Shown piece after piece: positions 1 to 10,015 of a DNA stretch of 64,000 nt. Source of the stretch: Meconema thalassinum (taxonomy: Eukaryota; Arthropoda; Insecta; Orthoptera; Tettigoniidae); NCBI GenBank assembly GCA_946902985.2, contig OX336389.2, forward strand, positions 343,702,444-343,766,443, read 5' to 3'. Under the pieces are notes generated by a model. That model did not search any database and was not told where the DNA came from. It saw only the letters and a program-made list of their open reading frames with translations. The position numbers and the translations under genes are program-made. Position 1 is the stretch's first letter; every line of letters starts with the position of its first letter.

Positions 1-75
1 CATCACCCAGACTAATAGGGGCCGATAACCTAGATGTTGGGCCCCTTAAAAGAACAATTATCATCATCATCATCA
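1..75 (+). repeat. SINE 3' tail ending in an ATC microsatellite
   Basis: This is the conserved tail found throughout the window: a GGGGCCGATAACC block, then GGCCCCTTAAAA, then ATC repeats. It is cut off by the window start. Related tails lie at 9162-9212, 12183-12215 and 13096-13145. It directly abuts a second SINE tail at 76. Confidence 0.6.
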
Positions 76-265
76 TCATCTATCCCAGGGGAATGCCAGG
101 ATGGACCTGAGTGAAGGTCACGTCCGCATGCTACCCTAATCATAGCCCGAATTACAAATACAGTATACACACTTATGCAGCCGTCACAATGGCACAGGTT
201 ATCGGACAGATTCCACACTACGATTTGGCAAAACCCTTAAATGAATCAACAACAACAACAAACGG
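76..265 (+). repeat. SINE family A, 3' fragment
   Basis: The sequence matches the 3' half of the complete family A copies at 2440, 13898 and 40198. It has the block with 'aatgccaggatgg', the 'cacaatggcacaggttatc' block and a terminal ACA-rich tail near 249-262. The tRNA-like head is missing, so it is a 5'-truncated copy or was cut by the preceding insertion. Confidence 0.65.
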
Positions 266-590
266 TTACACGCGTTGCTTAAACTTTAGTCATTCCGCAT
301 AGCAAGTAAATAATGACTCAAAGGCAATTAATAGTTACCAGGATGGATGTATGATGTAGCCTTATGCCACGTATGTAACCACTATCAACTACCAAATTCG
401 TACCATGCCGGTGCTAGGAAGATGGGAGAAGGAGAAGAAAAAATAAAAATCCCAACTCATTTCCCTGTATAAAATGTAGTTACACGTTTCAAAATTATAA
501 GTGGGCCGTTCCCTCTTGACCAGAACATATTACGTGCACAGTGATGTCTCCACCCACAGTGAGCCTTCATACCCCTGTGATCTATGCAAA
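266..590. other. No gene recognised
   Basis: Low-complexity AT-rich sequence with no open frame I can assign and no repeat I can place elsewhere in the window. Confidence 0.5.
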
Positions 591-593
591 TAA

Positions 594-701
594 CGTACAG
601 CGTGTTCCGATTCAACACGGAACTGTAAAATGGGTTGCCTACCCACCCGCAATCGGCTTGAAATCTGCTCGCAGCGCGCTAGCGACGGGGCTGAGTTCGA
701 T
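594..701 (+). repeat. Left arm of inverted repeat
   Basis: It matches 1908-2015 on the opposite strand over about 108 bp; I noticed one mismatch (C versus T in the CCCGCAATCGG segment). Confidence 0.75.
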
Positions 702-939
702 ACGAGATACAATTTGGATATAATTTGTTACAAAATTGAGTTTAATTAAGAATAAGTTTCAACGATTTCTATTTCAGAACTATTTACTATTTACAATGTA
801 AAATGATAGAACGACGAACACAGGCAGTTTAGTCTTACTTCATACTCCAGGACATCTTGGATGATTTTACATTGGCGGAGTTTAACAACAGGGTCATCCA
901 GCGCACTCCTCCAGACTGGCGAGAGAAGGTTTAAACCGT

Positions 940-1212
940 TTGTTTCCTGGCCGGTTGATAGGAATTGGCGTTTTTATAGAATTCCCACCACGTTCGCCTG
1001 ATCTGACCGTCCTGGATTTCTTCATTTGGGGCTACGTCAGGTCGAGAGTATTTTTAAGATCACCACAAACCCCCGAAGAAATGGAGCTCGTCATTACAGA
1101 AGCCTTTGCGGAAATAACTCCTCAGATGTTGTCGAACGCAAGAAAGAACTTCACGCGCCGAGTGGCCCTCTACTTGGAAAATGATGGACGCCACTTCAAA
1201 CACCTTATGTAA
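940..1212 (+). pseudogene. mariner/Tc1-type transposase, C-terminal remnant
   Basis: The open frame gives about 90 residues. From about residue 15 it reads PPRSPDLTVLDFFIWGYVRS, the block around the third catalytic acid of Tc1/mariner DDE/D transposases (here the Asp of LDFF). The helical C-terminal tail follows, with ITPQMLSNARKNF and a final HFKHLM stop. The N-terminal helix-turn-helix and the first two catalytic aspartates are absent upstream, so the gene is a non-functional fragment. The annotated Met is only the first in-frame one; the homology begins later. A short stretch at 846-925 (QDILDDFTLAEFNNR in frame) may be another remnant. Confidence 0.75.
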
Positions 1213-1272
1213 ATGTCCATTTGCAGTAGATGTAACGTCTGTGATAAATTAATTTTTTTAAGCGCATCGAAG

Positions 1273-1600
1273 ACTGTTGTTGTTGTTGTTGTCGTGTAGC
1301 CTCCTGAGAGGCCGAGTGCAGGTCTTTCTAGTCGACGCCCGTGGGCGACCTGTGCGTCGGGATGAGAGATGGAATGGATGAAGATGAATGAAACTGGGCA
1401 AGGATGTGGAAGGAAGCGGCCGTGGCCTGTCAGAAGGTACTGTCCCAGCATTTGCCTGGTGTTGAAAATGGGAAACCACGGAAAACCATTTCAAGGACAG
1501 CCGATGGTGGGGCTCGAACCCACGCGTCTACCGAGTCAGCAGAGAGCCTGGCCCCTTGACCTAATGCTGCGCTTTAGCCCGCTTAGCCACTACTGTCGGT
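1273..1600 (-). repeat. SINE family D with tRNA-like head
   Basis: On the minus strand the head lies at the right end and has a B-box-like GGGTTCGAGCCCC, complementary to 1509-1524. The tail at the left end is GTT/ACA rich. A 7-bp direct repeat ATCGAAG at 1266-1272 and 1601-1607 flanks it and is the likely target duplication. A second copy is at 46140-46520. The head is not a functional tRNA because stems and spacing are disrupted. Confidence 0.7.
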
Positions 1601-1655
1601 ATCGAAGCTGATTACACTTTTGTAACAAAACATTTCCAAATTGTATCTCGTTTTG

Positions 1656-1907
1656 TGGTATTGGTTTAAAAAGCAATAAATTGTGTTGTAAATAAAATAC
1701 AACACAAAAATACATTGTGTTGTAATAAACTATGTTGTAAAATAAAATTTTATTTCATAGAAATGCTCTGCAAAAGCCATTAACAGAAGCGTAAAATAAT
1801 ATGTTCTAAAACAGAAATCGTTCAAACTTATTGTGAAGCCTGTGTAAATATATTTTGAAAGAGCAAAATATCTTGCAATGCTGCATAAGAAGGCGGCAAC
1901 CAGTGAA
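1656..1907. repeat. Foreign insert splitting the right inverted arm
   Basis: The right arm would be continuous if these bases were removed: GTATCTCGT joins ATCGAACTCAG as it does, inverted, at 691-710. The insert is AT-rich and holds several copies of TTGTGTTGTA. No coding sequence or target duplication is visible. Confidence 0.45.
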
Positions 1908-2015
1908 ATCGAACTCAGCCCCGTCGCTAGCGCGCTGCGAGCAGATTTCAAGCCGATTACGGGTGGGTAGGCAACCCATTTTACAGTTCCGTGTTGAATC
2001 GGAACACGCTGTACG
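1908..2015 (-). repeat. Right arm of inverted repeat
   Basis: Inverted counterpart of 594-701. Confidence 0.75.
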
Positions 2016-2191
2016 CACTGTGTCCTTGGCAGCGCATGTGCATATTCAGTGGTCTCAGTGTTCTGCTCTGGCTTTAAGAAGAATTCTCTCGGGGTTATGA
2101 CCGGCCCATCTATACCTAGCCTAATGATTGATCCTCTCTACAGCCAGAAAGGTAAAACAACCGTCTGATATGCTATTACAAAATGATACTA

Positions 2192-2234
<43 letters not shown>

Positions 2235-2439
2235 TAGATTAAACACACACACGAGAATACAGCCTTACATAAATGACAACCCAATATCGAGCTATGAATA
2301 CATCCGTTTCTAATACAACCAAGCAGTCAGACGTAACAGTTAACTCTTTGTAGAGCCAAACGAAAATTAACTTGAAGAGACTGCTGGATCATATGTGCTT
2401 CAACTGTTATGGATTTGCGATGCATCAGTCTACCTGAGG
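2016..2439. other. Spacer with ATT microsatellite
   Basis: A run of about 14 ATT repeats lies at 2190-2235. The rest shows nothing recognisable. Confidence 0.6.
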
Positions 2440-2838
2440 CTCAATGACTAGCATTCTTGGCTGTCACCGTGGAGGCCCGTGTTCGATTCCCGGCTCTGCC
2501 AAGAAATTTAGTTCTGATCTGAAGGCTGGAATGGGTACACTCGGCCTCGTGAGGCAAAACTGAGAAGAGGTGAGTTCGATTCCCCCCTCAGCCATCCCGG
2601 AAGTGGTTTTCCGTGGTTCCCTTCACGTCTACTCTAGGCGAATGCCGGGATGGTACCTAACTTAAGGCCACGGCCGCTTCCTACCAAATCCTCATCTGAA
2701 TTACAACCACACATACTAATACAGCCATCACAGTAACACAGGTTATTAGACAAAATCCACACACACCTAAGTACACCGGGCTAGATGACCACGATGTCGC
2801 AAAGCCCCACAATGAATCAATAACAACGAGTCTACCTG
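2440..2838 (+). repeat. SINE family A, near full length
   Basis: The tRNA-like head has a B-box-like GTTCGATTCCCGG at about 2481-2493. A second similar motif, GTTCGATTCC, is at 2574-2583. The body runs through 'ccggaagtggttttccgtgg' and the tail ends in CAATAACAACGAG. The two B-box-like motifs recur in other copies (13898, 52028), so the head may derive from two tRNA-like units. Such elements are normally transcribed by RNA polymerase III and copied by a partner LINE. Confidence 0.75.
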
Positions 2839-3026
2839 AAACTAGATATCGTATTCGGGATATTGCTTATGAGTAGAGATCATCTTTGGTGGTGAAAGAA
2901 AATCGTCTCTTCGATTTGCAGCATTCTTGTCAAGCCCTTGCAACTGTTAGAAATATATATATAAATGAGCTGATTTCGTGCGAACGCCAGAAATTGCGGA
3001 TATTGTCAAATATTGCGATAATATTA

Positions 3027-3311
3027 GTTTTAGGGGCTATAACCAGCCCCGTGTACTTGGGTTTGTATTCAATTCTTCTGATAACCTGTATTTATGTGAT
3101 GACTGTAGTAGTGTGCAGCTGTATTAGGGGAAGGGATGAGGTAGGTGCCCCGGGACCTTTGCCTGGAGGGAGTGTGGAAGAACGTGGGAGGAAACCACAC
3201 TCAGGATAACAGCTGTTTGCGCCGGGATTAGAACATCCGATATCCGGACTTGCTGCAGCTCCGCCTCGCGGTCGTGGTGATCGATTTAACGCGCTCGGCT
3301 ACGCCGTGTGG
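3027..3311 (-). repeat. SINE family C
   Basis: On the minus strand the head lies near 3200-3311, with a TAGCCGAGCGCG A-box-like segment and a degraded B box near 3217-3232. The left end reads AGGGGCTATAACCAGCCCC, the inverted 3' tail. Other copies are at 14633, 15050 and 40725. Confidence 0.65.
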
Positions 3312-5192
3312 TAAGTAATATATCAGCATATGCCTCGATAAGTTAACAATTCACAAACTTTAGGTAATTCGCCTTTTTCGTTAGAACAAAAACACAGAAA
3401 AAAAAAGGCCCGTGGGTGTAGTTGGGTGTGGAGAATATTGATGAATTGCATAATTCAAAATTGTATATGAAGAATGATCCCGTGAGGCAGATGTTTTAAA
3501 CTGGAGTGGGAAAATATTTCAAAAATGTTAAATGTAGTAAATACTTTTCTTATCGTTATGTGGAACAGACGATGCGGTGGCGTTAGCGACGGTGCCATTA
3601 GCGTACAAAGGAATGCCGCCGCGTATTTAAGTAACAAGCGATGTGAAGCTTTAATGAAGCGAGTAAGATTGCAGCACTGGAGTGTAAAATTCGATGCGAG
3701 TGACAAAAGAGGTCTAAGAATGAAATGTGTATGATACTTTCAAACTTTACAACAACAAAAAAGAAATGCGAAAAGGTCAATTGATAGCGCTAACTAGAAC
3801 TGCGTGCCAATTTTTCTTTTGCACCTCTATTATTATTTCAGGTGGGCCTGTCGTAAGGATTCGCTCAAGGTTTGCTAGAGCGCTAGTCTATACGACAGGG
3901 GCTCAGGAGACCCGCGGACGTCATTTACCGTACGCTGCCTTACATATGGTCTACTTCCATCAGCAACTTTTTATCGCTTTGTCATTTGCATATATATTTA
4001 TATATTCATGCGCTCCCAGCGTCATCATACCACAGTGCATTTTCCACTACCTTTTCAGCGACTTTATTTAAATCACATTGTCATTGTTAATACACATTAA
4101 ATTTATGCCCCTCCAGCTTCGTCTTATTAGCAAAGTTCCTCCCTCTTCATACGTTATCCAAGGTTAGTGCATAAGACATAAGTTAACCTTGAAAAACTTT
4201 CTAACGTTACCGTCTGCTATGTATTTGTTGGTTGATCTTTCAATTCTTTCATCCAATTCTGAATACTTCTTTTTCCTCTTTGTCCCTTCTAGGTTAAGTT
4301 CGTGTCTTGCTATTGCGAGACTTGCCGACTCCGCTTTATTTTTAAGGGCTTTGATAAGCGTCTTTATTCTTGGATGTGATCTTCCAATAGTTGCTTTGAT
4401 TCGGCTGTGTCATCCCTCTATACAGTTCGTGCTGCGATGCCTTCTCTCAAAACAATTCCATTTCTCCTGAGGTAGGGAGAAAATTCAGATAAATTTAATG
4501 ACTCAGCAAAACATTTTAATTCTGAAGAAAGATAGCAAATCATGAATACCATTGAATAAAACGTAATATATTAACATTTTATGCTAGAGGAATCGAATCG
4601 ATGAATATTTCGTATGTTGTTTATAACTTAAATATTGATTTGGCTTATAAATAGAATAATTATCTAAATACACAATTATTGTTATTCGTATTATTGAAGA
4701 GGTTAGTTATGTCTAAATAATAATCTACATCGTGCTCAAACTGTTAGAAGTAGTGATTTACTTAACACACATTTATATTTATTTTTTATATAAATATCAA
4801 TCATTATCAACTTTTCATTCGCTGGTGCCTTCCCTCGTCCACATCTTCCAATTTGAGAAGGCTACCGCTCCACAGTTTCAAATAGTCTTCCGGACCTACT
4901 TCGTTATCTTTATATTGAGCTGTAAGCCCAATCTCTGGAACTTTTCTCCACAAACATTGAGTTATGTGGAAAATACATGTACCTTTGCCGTCGGAAATAC
5001 TTTATGCAATGCTTAAGTAGCTGCAGTTTTGTATTCAACATTCACTGCCTTAGGATTCCACTGCGGGACGTCTATCACTATTTTTCTGGAGAGTCTCGTG
5101 TAAGTTTCTGTCGTCTTGTTCGGAATCAGAGCAAAGACAACCGGACTACGTTGGTTTCTTCATGCGTGCTGCCTAGGTCGGCATGGATGGTA
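3312..5192. other. Gene-free AT-rich spacer
   Basis: Only short frames without recognisable domains occur. I see no repeat family, RNA gene or splice-linked coding sequence. The longest frame (114 codons at 3727-4071) has no recognisable motif and is probably chance. Confidence 0.5.
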
Positions 5193-5717
5193 TTCACTGA
5201 GTGGCCAAAAGTCACGCGAAGGGTACTCCATGAGAAAATGTGCCGTGTATGACTCCTGAGCGTTGCAGCTAGCTAAGGCGGAGATCATTCTGTCACAGAC
5301 ACGAGCATAGTGAAAATGGTAACACGTCGCGAGTTAACCGACTTTTAACGTGGGGTGGTCATCAGCGCATGGGTCATAGCATTTCTGAGATTACACGCGA
5401 ATGCGGGTTTCCGAGGTCAACAGTGTCGAGGGTGGATCTTCAATATCGCAGAGATAATGTTACCATCCACGTAAACTGCTGCATGGGATGACCACAGGTG
5501 TTAAACAAACGGACATCACGTCGCCTCAGCAGAACCATACGGGGCGATCGAAAGGCTACTGTGGGTCAGATCACCGCCCAGTTGAATTTTGGGAGTCAGG
5601 AACCCATTTCTTGTCGAGTCGATGGCTCGCCGTATTGCTGCCGTTTTGAGGGCTCGTGGAGGAGCAACTCGATATTAACATTCCGTGCTTTCCCATGACC
5701 TTTGGCCACTAAGTGTA
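5193..5717 (+). mobile_element. Non-autonomous Tc1-like element (deletion derivative)
   Basis: The ends are inverted repeats containing AGTGGCCAAAAGTCA on the left and its inverted form at 5694-5712. The interior keeps the start and the extreme end of a Tc1 transposase gene but has lost the catalytic middle. A second copy of the same deletion family lies on the other strand at 52400-52926. It would need a transposase supplied from elsewhere. Confidence 0.8.
5316..5678 (+). pseudogene. Tc1 transposase relic, N-terminal HTH fused to C-terminus
   Basis: From the ATG at 5316 the frame gives VTRRELTDF, then stop codons and at least one frameshift. It ends in LRARGGATRY followed by TAA, the typical last residues of Tc1 transposases. 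The HTH part can still be matched segment by segment to the intact 117-codon frame at 52446-52799. At the deletion joint this copy carries about 20 bases more than the 52.4-kb copy. The DDE catalytic domain is entirely absent. Confidence 0.75.
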
Positions 5718-5933
5718 AATTTGCTAAAACTGCTTACTGGAACTCCTGAAGATTCCATCCATGAAAAAATATGTTTTTCCTTCAGCCTGCTGCTAGCGAA
5801 CACTAGTGTTCTAATAAAGAAAGCTTTTCAGTCGCTCAACACGAATTGTGCCCAATTATATTAGGCGGGAAACAAGTATTTACATACCTTACAAACTAAC
5901 ACACTCTTTGTGCACAAATACCTACTTAATTGG

Positions 5934-5974
5934 ATGACATGTTTCGAACGTCACACGTTCATCCTCAGATCCTA
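5934..5974 (-). ncRNA. Hammerhead-like motif, left arm
   Basis: Read on the minus strand: GGAT, CTGAGGA, a hairpin GAACGT/ACGTTC, GAAAC, then ATGTCATCC. It is the inverted copy of 6712-6752. Hammerhead ribozymes have the core CUGANGA-stem II-GAAA. Here one extra U sits before stem II, so catalysis is uncertain. Confidence 0.45.
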
Positions 5975-6711
5975 TTCACTTAGGCTTAACTAGTGTACGA
6001 TGTTTATGAATGACACTTAAACACAAATAAATATATACACTATTTATATTACATACGTTAGCAAAAACTTGTGTAACGTGTCGACTATTTACAAACAGTA
6101 TATTACACTTCTATGGTTGTAGCGCTATTACTATTATTATTAATGTGGATTAAGTATGTTTCCTGTTGTCTATTGAATTGTTATTATGGATAATCTCAGT
6201 ATTGAAATTATCTGCCTATTTCGTTATTGTTATAAATCAACCGTTTCTATTTAAACGATTGGCCTAATTGTATTGCTATGTGTCGCGTGGCAAATACACA
6301 GTTAGAAATATACAAATGCACTCGAAGTAATGGAATTATGTCAACTTCTCTGGTTTTTAGAGCTGATCCTAGTGGTCCGGTTCCGCTGCGTGTCTCCAGC
6401 GGACGCTATACAATTAGGCCAATCGTTTAAATAGAAACGGTTTATTTATACCAATAATAACGAAATAGGCAGATAATTTCAATACTGAGATTATCCATAG
6501 TAACAATTCAATAGACAACAGGAAACATACTTAATCCACATTAATAATAATAGTAATAGCGCTACAACCATAGAAGTGTAATACACTGTTTGTAAATAGT
6601 CGACACGTTACACAAGTTTTTGCTAACGTATGTAATATAAATAGTGTATATATTTATTTGTGTTTAAGTGTCATTCATAAACATCGTACACTAGTTAAGC
6701 CTAAGTGAATA

Positions 6712-6752
6712 GGATCTGAGGATGAACGTGTGACGTTCGAAACATGTCATCC
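6712..6752 (+). ncRNA. Hammerhead-like motif, right arm
   Basis: CTGAGGA (6716-6722) is followed by T, a 6-bp hairpin GAACGT/ACGTTC and GAAAC (6739-6743). Flanking GGAT and ATCC could pair. The equivalent motif in foldback element 2 has a different but still paired stem, which supports a selected RNA structure. Confidence 0.5.
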
Positions 6753-6925
6753 AATTAAGTAGGTATTTGTGCACAAATAGTGTGTTAGTTTGTAAGGTAT
6801 GTAAATAGTTGTTTCCCGCCTAATGTAACTGGGCACAATTCGTGTTGAGCGACTGAAAAACGTTCTTTATTAGAATTTGCAACACTGAAAAATGGCTTCT
6901 ATCACTACAATCTACTAGTGTTCTA

Positions 6926-7116
6926 TCCGGGTGTCCACAGTCAGCCATACAGAGAGTTTCCGAACACTGCGGCTCTTTCTGTGTGCATTGAGCTGCGTTG
7001 CCGTTTCTATGTAGAGGGCTCTTCACGTTTGTAAACTTGGGCTGCCGAGTGATTAGCTCGTAACTTTTGTTTTGTCATACTTCCAACTTATCAGCGTAAG
7101 TCTGAAAAAATAAATA
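6926..7116. other. Short spacer, nothing recognised
   Basis: No repeat or coding signal seen. Confidence 0.5.
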
Positions 7117-8543
7117 CACTGGCGGAAAAAAATATCCCAACACCGAGAAGGAGTTGTGCTAGATTAACGAACGTTGTTAGGCGTGTTTATACATCTGAAA
7201 GATGACGTTGATGTAAATTTCCCGCAATTCGCATTAGCGTGACGCTAGTAGTGGCCCCATGACGTTGTACATCAGGTTTGCTTTTAAATACGGGCTGTAC
7301 TGTGTGAGAGCGTTAGTTACCTGTGGGATTGGACGGAGTGACTGTGAGTGAGGTCAAGAATGCCTCTACGACGACGAAGAGGCCAGTATCAACAGCTCAC
7401 TGCGTTTTAATGAGGCCGTGTAATAGAGCTACGTGAAGGTGGATATTCCATCCGCGCTATTGCAGAATGACTAGGCAGGAATGTCTCCACTGTGAATGCG
7501 TGCTGGCAGCAGTGGTCACGAGAAGATACGGTCGCAAGAAGACCGGGCTCCGAACGTCCCCCTGGCACCACCAAGAGGAAGGAGCGCCGTATTCGGCGTA
7601 TGGCTTGGGCGCATCGGACGGCATCTGCAGCAGCAATTCGAGTGGCGGTTGGCTCCACAGTGACGCAACGAACTGTTTGAAATCGGTTACTTGAAGCACA
7701 GCTCCGAGCCAGACGCTCTGTGGCGTGCATTCCCCTTACCCCAAACCACCGCCGTCTGCGACTTCAGTGGTGTCAAGCGAGAGCTCATTGGAGGATGGAG
7801 TGGAGGTCCGTTGTGTTTTCCGATAAAAGCTGATGTGCCTTGGTGCCAGTGATGGCCGTCTGTTGGTTAGAAGGGGGCCAGGTGAGCGCCTGCAATCTAC
7901 CTGTCTGCGGCGTCGACAAACTAAACTTACACCGGGCGTTCTGGTCTGGGGAGCAATTTCCTATGACAGCAGGAACACTCTCGTGGTTATCCCACGCACC
8001 CTGACTGCAGATGTGTACGTCCGTCTGGTGATTTGACCTGTTGTGCTGCCATTCATGAACAGCATTCCCGGGGGTGTTTTCCAACAGGATAACGCACGCC
8101 TCAATGCCGCTGTTGTAACCCAACGTGCTCTACAGTGTTTGCATGCTGCCTTGGCCTGCTCGATCCCCCGATCTGCCCCCAATCGGATACGTATGGGACA
8201 TCATTGGACGACAACTCCAGCGTCATCCACAACCGGCATTATCCGCCCCTGTATTGACCGACCAAGTGCAACAGGCATGGAACCTCATCCCACAAGCTGT
8301 CATCCGGCACCTGTATGACACAATGCATGCACGTTTGCATGCCTGCATTCAACAATCTGGCGATTATACCGGTTATTAATGGATCAGCATGACACATTGC
8401 CATGGCTTTTCTCGCGCGGACATAACCTGTTGTTTTGTACTTTTTATGAATTAAATATGTTATCTCGCCAAATATAATGCCGATATTTCCGTAATCTACA
8501 TTCCTTATTTCATGGTGTTGGGATATTTTTTTATCCGCCTGTG
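7117..8543 (+). mobile_element. Full-length, inactive Tc1-like transposon
   Basis: The ends are inverted repeats: CACTGGCGGAAAAAAATATC on the left, and at 8514-8543 the inverted form with ATCCGCCTGTG. Both are flanked by TA (7115-7116 and 8544-8545), the usual Tc1 target duplication. The length of 1,427 bp fits a complete element. The single transposase gene inside is broken. Confidence 0.9.
7360..8379 (+). pseudogene. Tc1-like DDE transposase pseudogene
   Basis: It starts MPLRRRRGQYQQLTAF and runs directly into TAA TGA; another stop (TGA) follows IRAIAE and one follows TVTQRTV. The first catalytic Asp is in VVFSDKS (about 7810-7830), in the same frame as the start. The second, in FQQDNAR (8079-8099), lies in a different frame, and the C-terminal part ending GDYTGY returns to the first frame. 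Compensating frameshifts therefore lie near 7830 and 8130. The third catalytic residue is lost: PPIGYVWD has Gly (GGA) where Tc1 proteins have Glu. The total span of 340 codons equals a normal Tc1 transposase. Non-functional with high confidence. Confidence 0.9.
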
Positions 8544-8545
8544 TA

Positions 8546-8992
8546 TATAAAATTATTTTTCAACTCAGAAATTGAATACAAATGTGTTAATCGTTTTGCT
8601 GCTGAATGCTGAGAAATCGTTGTTTTAAGAAACAGGCATCTGGATACTTACATCTTAGAGGAAACAGTAAGTTATATTGGAAGTGCATTAAAACTGAAAA
8701 ATCATCATTTAATACAATATCTTACATATCTGACGTATTGGTACACTGTCGTTCTCGCGGCCCTTCTCTCGTCCAGCGCTGCTTCATCCAGAACACACTG
8801 ATGATCATTCACTCTTACTAACTCATTATTTTTAGTAACAAGAGTACCACTACATTTGCTTCCTCTTGTTTTCGCTGACACACAACCACATCGCTACACC
8901 ATCTTTGTTTTGCCTTAGTCGCAGATAGCTATATCCCTCGTTTATAAGGCAAGGTTTGCCTCTCTTAGTTAAAATAAACTCCATAATTAACC
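8546..8992. other. Spacer, nothing recognised
   Basis: AT-rich sequence without recognisable coding or repeat content. Confidence 0.5.
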
Positions 8993-9149
8993 GGAGTGAA
9001 CCTAAGTTAGACACATAGAATTACGAGTTGACACAGACAGAATATGAACCGGACTGAAACTAAGTTAGACACAGACTGAATGACGAGTTGACACCGACAG
9101 AATATGAACCGGATTGAACCTAACTTACGAGTTAGACAGAGACGGAATG
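8993..9149. repeat. Short minisatellite, period about 58-60 bp
   Basis: Segments containing TAAGTTAGACAC, ACGAGTTGACAC and AATATGAACCGGA repeat about every 60 bp for roughly 2.5 units. The last unit is rearranged. Confidence 0.7.
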
Positions 9150-9161
9150 ACGAGTAATCAA

Positions 9162-9212
9162 TGATGATGATAATTGTTGTTTTAAGGGGCCTAACATCGA
9201 GGTTATCGGCCC
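9162..9212 (-). repeat. Minimal 51-bp retroposed SINE/LINE tail with 12-bp TSD
   Basis: The insert consists only of the shared 3' tail. On the minus strand it begins GGGCCGATAACCTCGATG and runs to the ATCATCATCA end. It is flanked by perfect 12-bp direct repeats ACGAGTAATCAA at 9150-9161 and 9213-9224. It therefore looks like an extreme 5'-truncated retroposition product and shows directly where the 3' end of the family lies. Confidence 0.85.
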
Positions 9213-9224
9213 ACGAGTAATCAA

Positions 9225-9835
9225 ATTTCATTCTCGAGCAGAGGTTTTCCCACCATACTGGGAGCTGTCGCAATTAGTCAACATTCCGTCGCCAACGGGA
9301 AACTCAGGACTATGAGAATTTATAGTTCGTCGCAAATGGGACACTTAATCACCTCATGATCTATCGCAAACGGTCCCCATTCTACTCGTATTGGTAGGTA
9401 CTGTGGTGCTTATGAATATTAATAATAAGTAGAATAACTTCATCAATCCGTCGAGTGTCAGAGTGCAGAGATAGTCCATTCAGTTCAGCTGCTGTGTCTG
9501 CTCAGAAAGATGACGGGTTGATCGTAGTTTGTTCAGTGAGTTTTTATTTTGATGTCTCGTAACTAGACCAGAACGGGTACTTGTGTGCTAATGGGAACAA
9601 GGTTGACTTGCTTGAAAATATGCCAAGTTACAGTTGTTGTTCTTCCTGGCTAGGTTTAAAATAATGTCGACTGGTGCGATCAGTGTTGCGGGTACCGTGC
9701 GCCAGGCGGGGCTGTATCTACTGTCGCTACTGTTTTATCAACTGTTTGTTAAGTCCAGTCTCTGATGAAGCGAATGAATGAATGAGGATTTCCTTGCTCC
9801 TTATGTGAGAATTACAGATGTAGGTTTATCATCCC
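9225..9835. other. Spacer, nothing recognised
   Basis: No coding frame or repeat found. Confidence 0.5.
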
Positions 9836-10015
9836 TTTTACAATTACTCCGATCTAGAGTCGGTGAGGTACAGCAATTTCACCATGGAGGGGGAGTTGTG
9901 TACTGACACAGGTTTAAGCTCTCCTAAATGCTAACTGACTGTGCCGGGATTCGATCCCGCAACCTTGGCAAAAGATGGCAAATGCAAATGCCTTACCAAC
10001 ATAGTTGACCTATAG
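9836..10015 (-). repeat. tRNA-like SINE fragment
   Basis: On the minus strand it holds GCGGGATCGAATCCCGG, a B-box-like motif complementary to 9943-9959. Another copy is not seen in the window, so the family is unassigned. Confidence 0.35.

Larger units (their letters stand above)
594..2015 (+). mobile_element. Degenerate mariner-like element with long inverted repeats
   Basis: Two near-identical inverted arms of about 108 bp (594-701 and 1908-2015) face each other. A further inner inverted match joins 702-742 to about 1619-1655. Between them is the C-terminal end of a mariner-type transposase. The right arm is split by about 250 bp of foreign sequence, and a SINE sits between the coding remnant and the right arm. 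Target-site duplications are not clear, so the outer limits are approximate. Most mariners have short terminal repeats, so the long arms are unusual. The arms could also be two copies of another repeat. Confidence 0.5.
5809..6910. mobile_element. Foldback (palindromic) element 1
   Basis: Left arm 5809-6272 and right arm 6409-6875 are inverted copies of about 465 bp around a loop of about 136 bp. The right side continues to about 6905 with a terminal sequence, inverted GAAGCCATTTTTCAGTGTTG, also present at the left end of the second foldback element (42504). The left side lacks this terminal part. A 12-bp direct repeat ACTAGTGTTCTA (5802-5813 and 6914-6925) may be a target duplication. No open frame of note is present, so the element is non-autonomous. 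Each arm holds a hammerhead-like motif. Confidence 0.8.

Noticed and set aside
30..218. Asp-rich 62-codon frame at the window start
   Set aside because: The Asp run is the translation of the ATC microsatellite in the SINE tail.
541..723. 60-codon frames in the 530-723 region
   Set aside because: They overlap the inverted arm and appear again in the other arm. They are a repeat by-product with no protein family.
3727..4071. 114-codon open frame
   Set aside because: No domain, no homologous copy, and composition like the surrounding AT-rich spacer.
7407..7730. Minus-strand open frames across 7407-8182
   Set aside because: They are antisense to the Tc1 transposase pseudogene.
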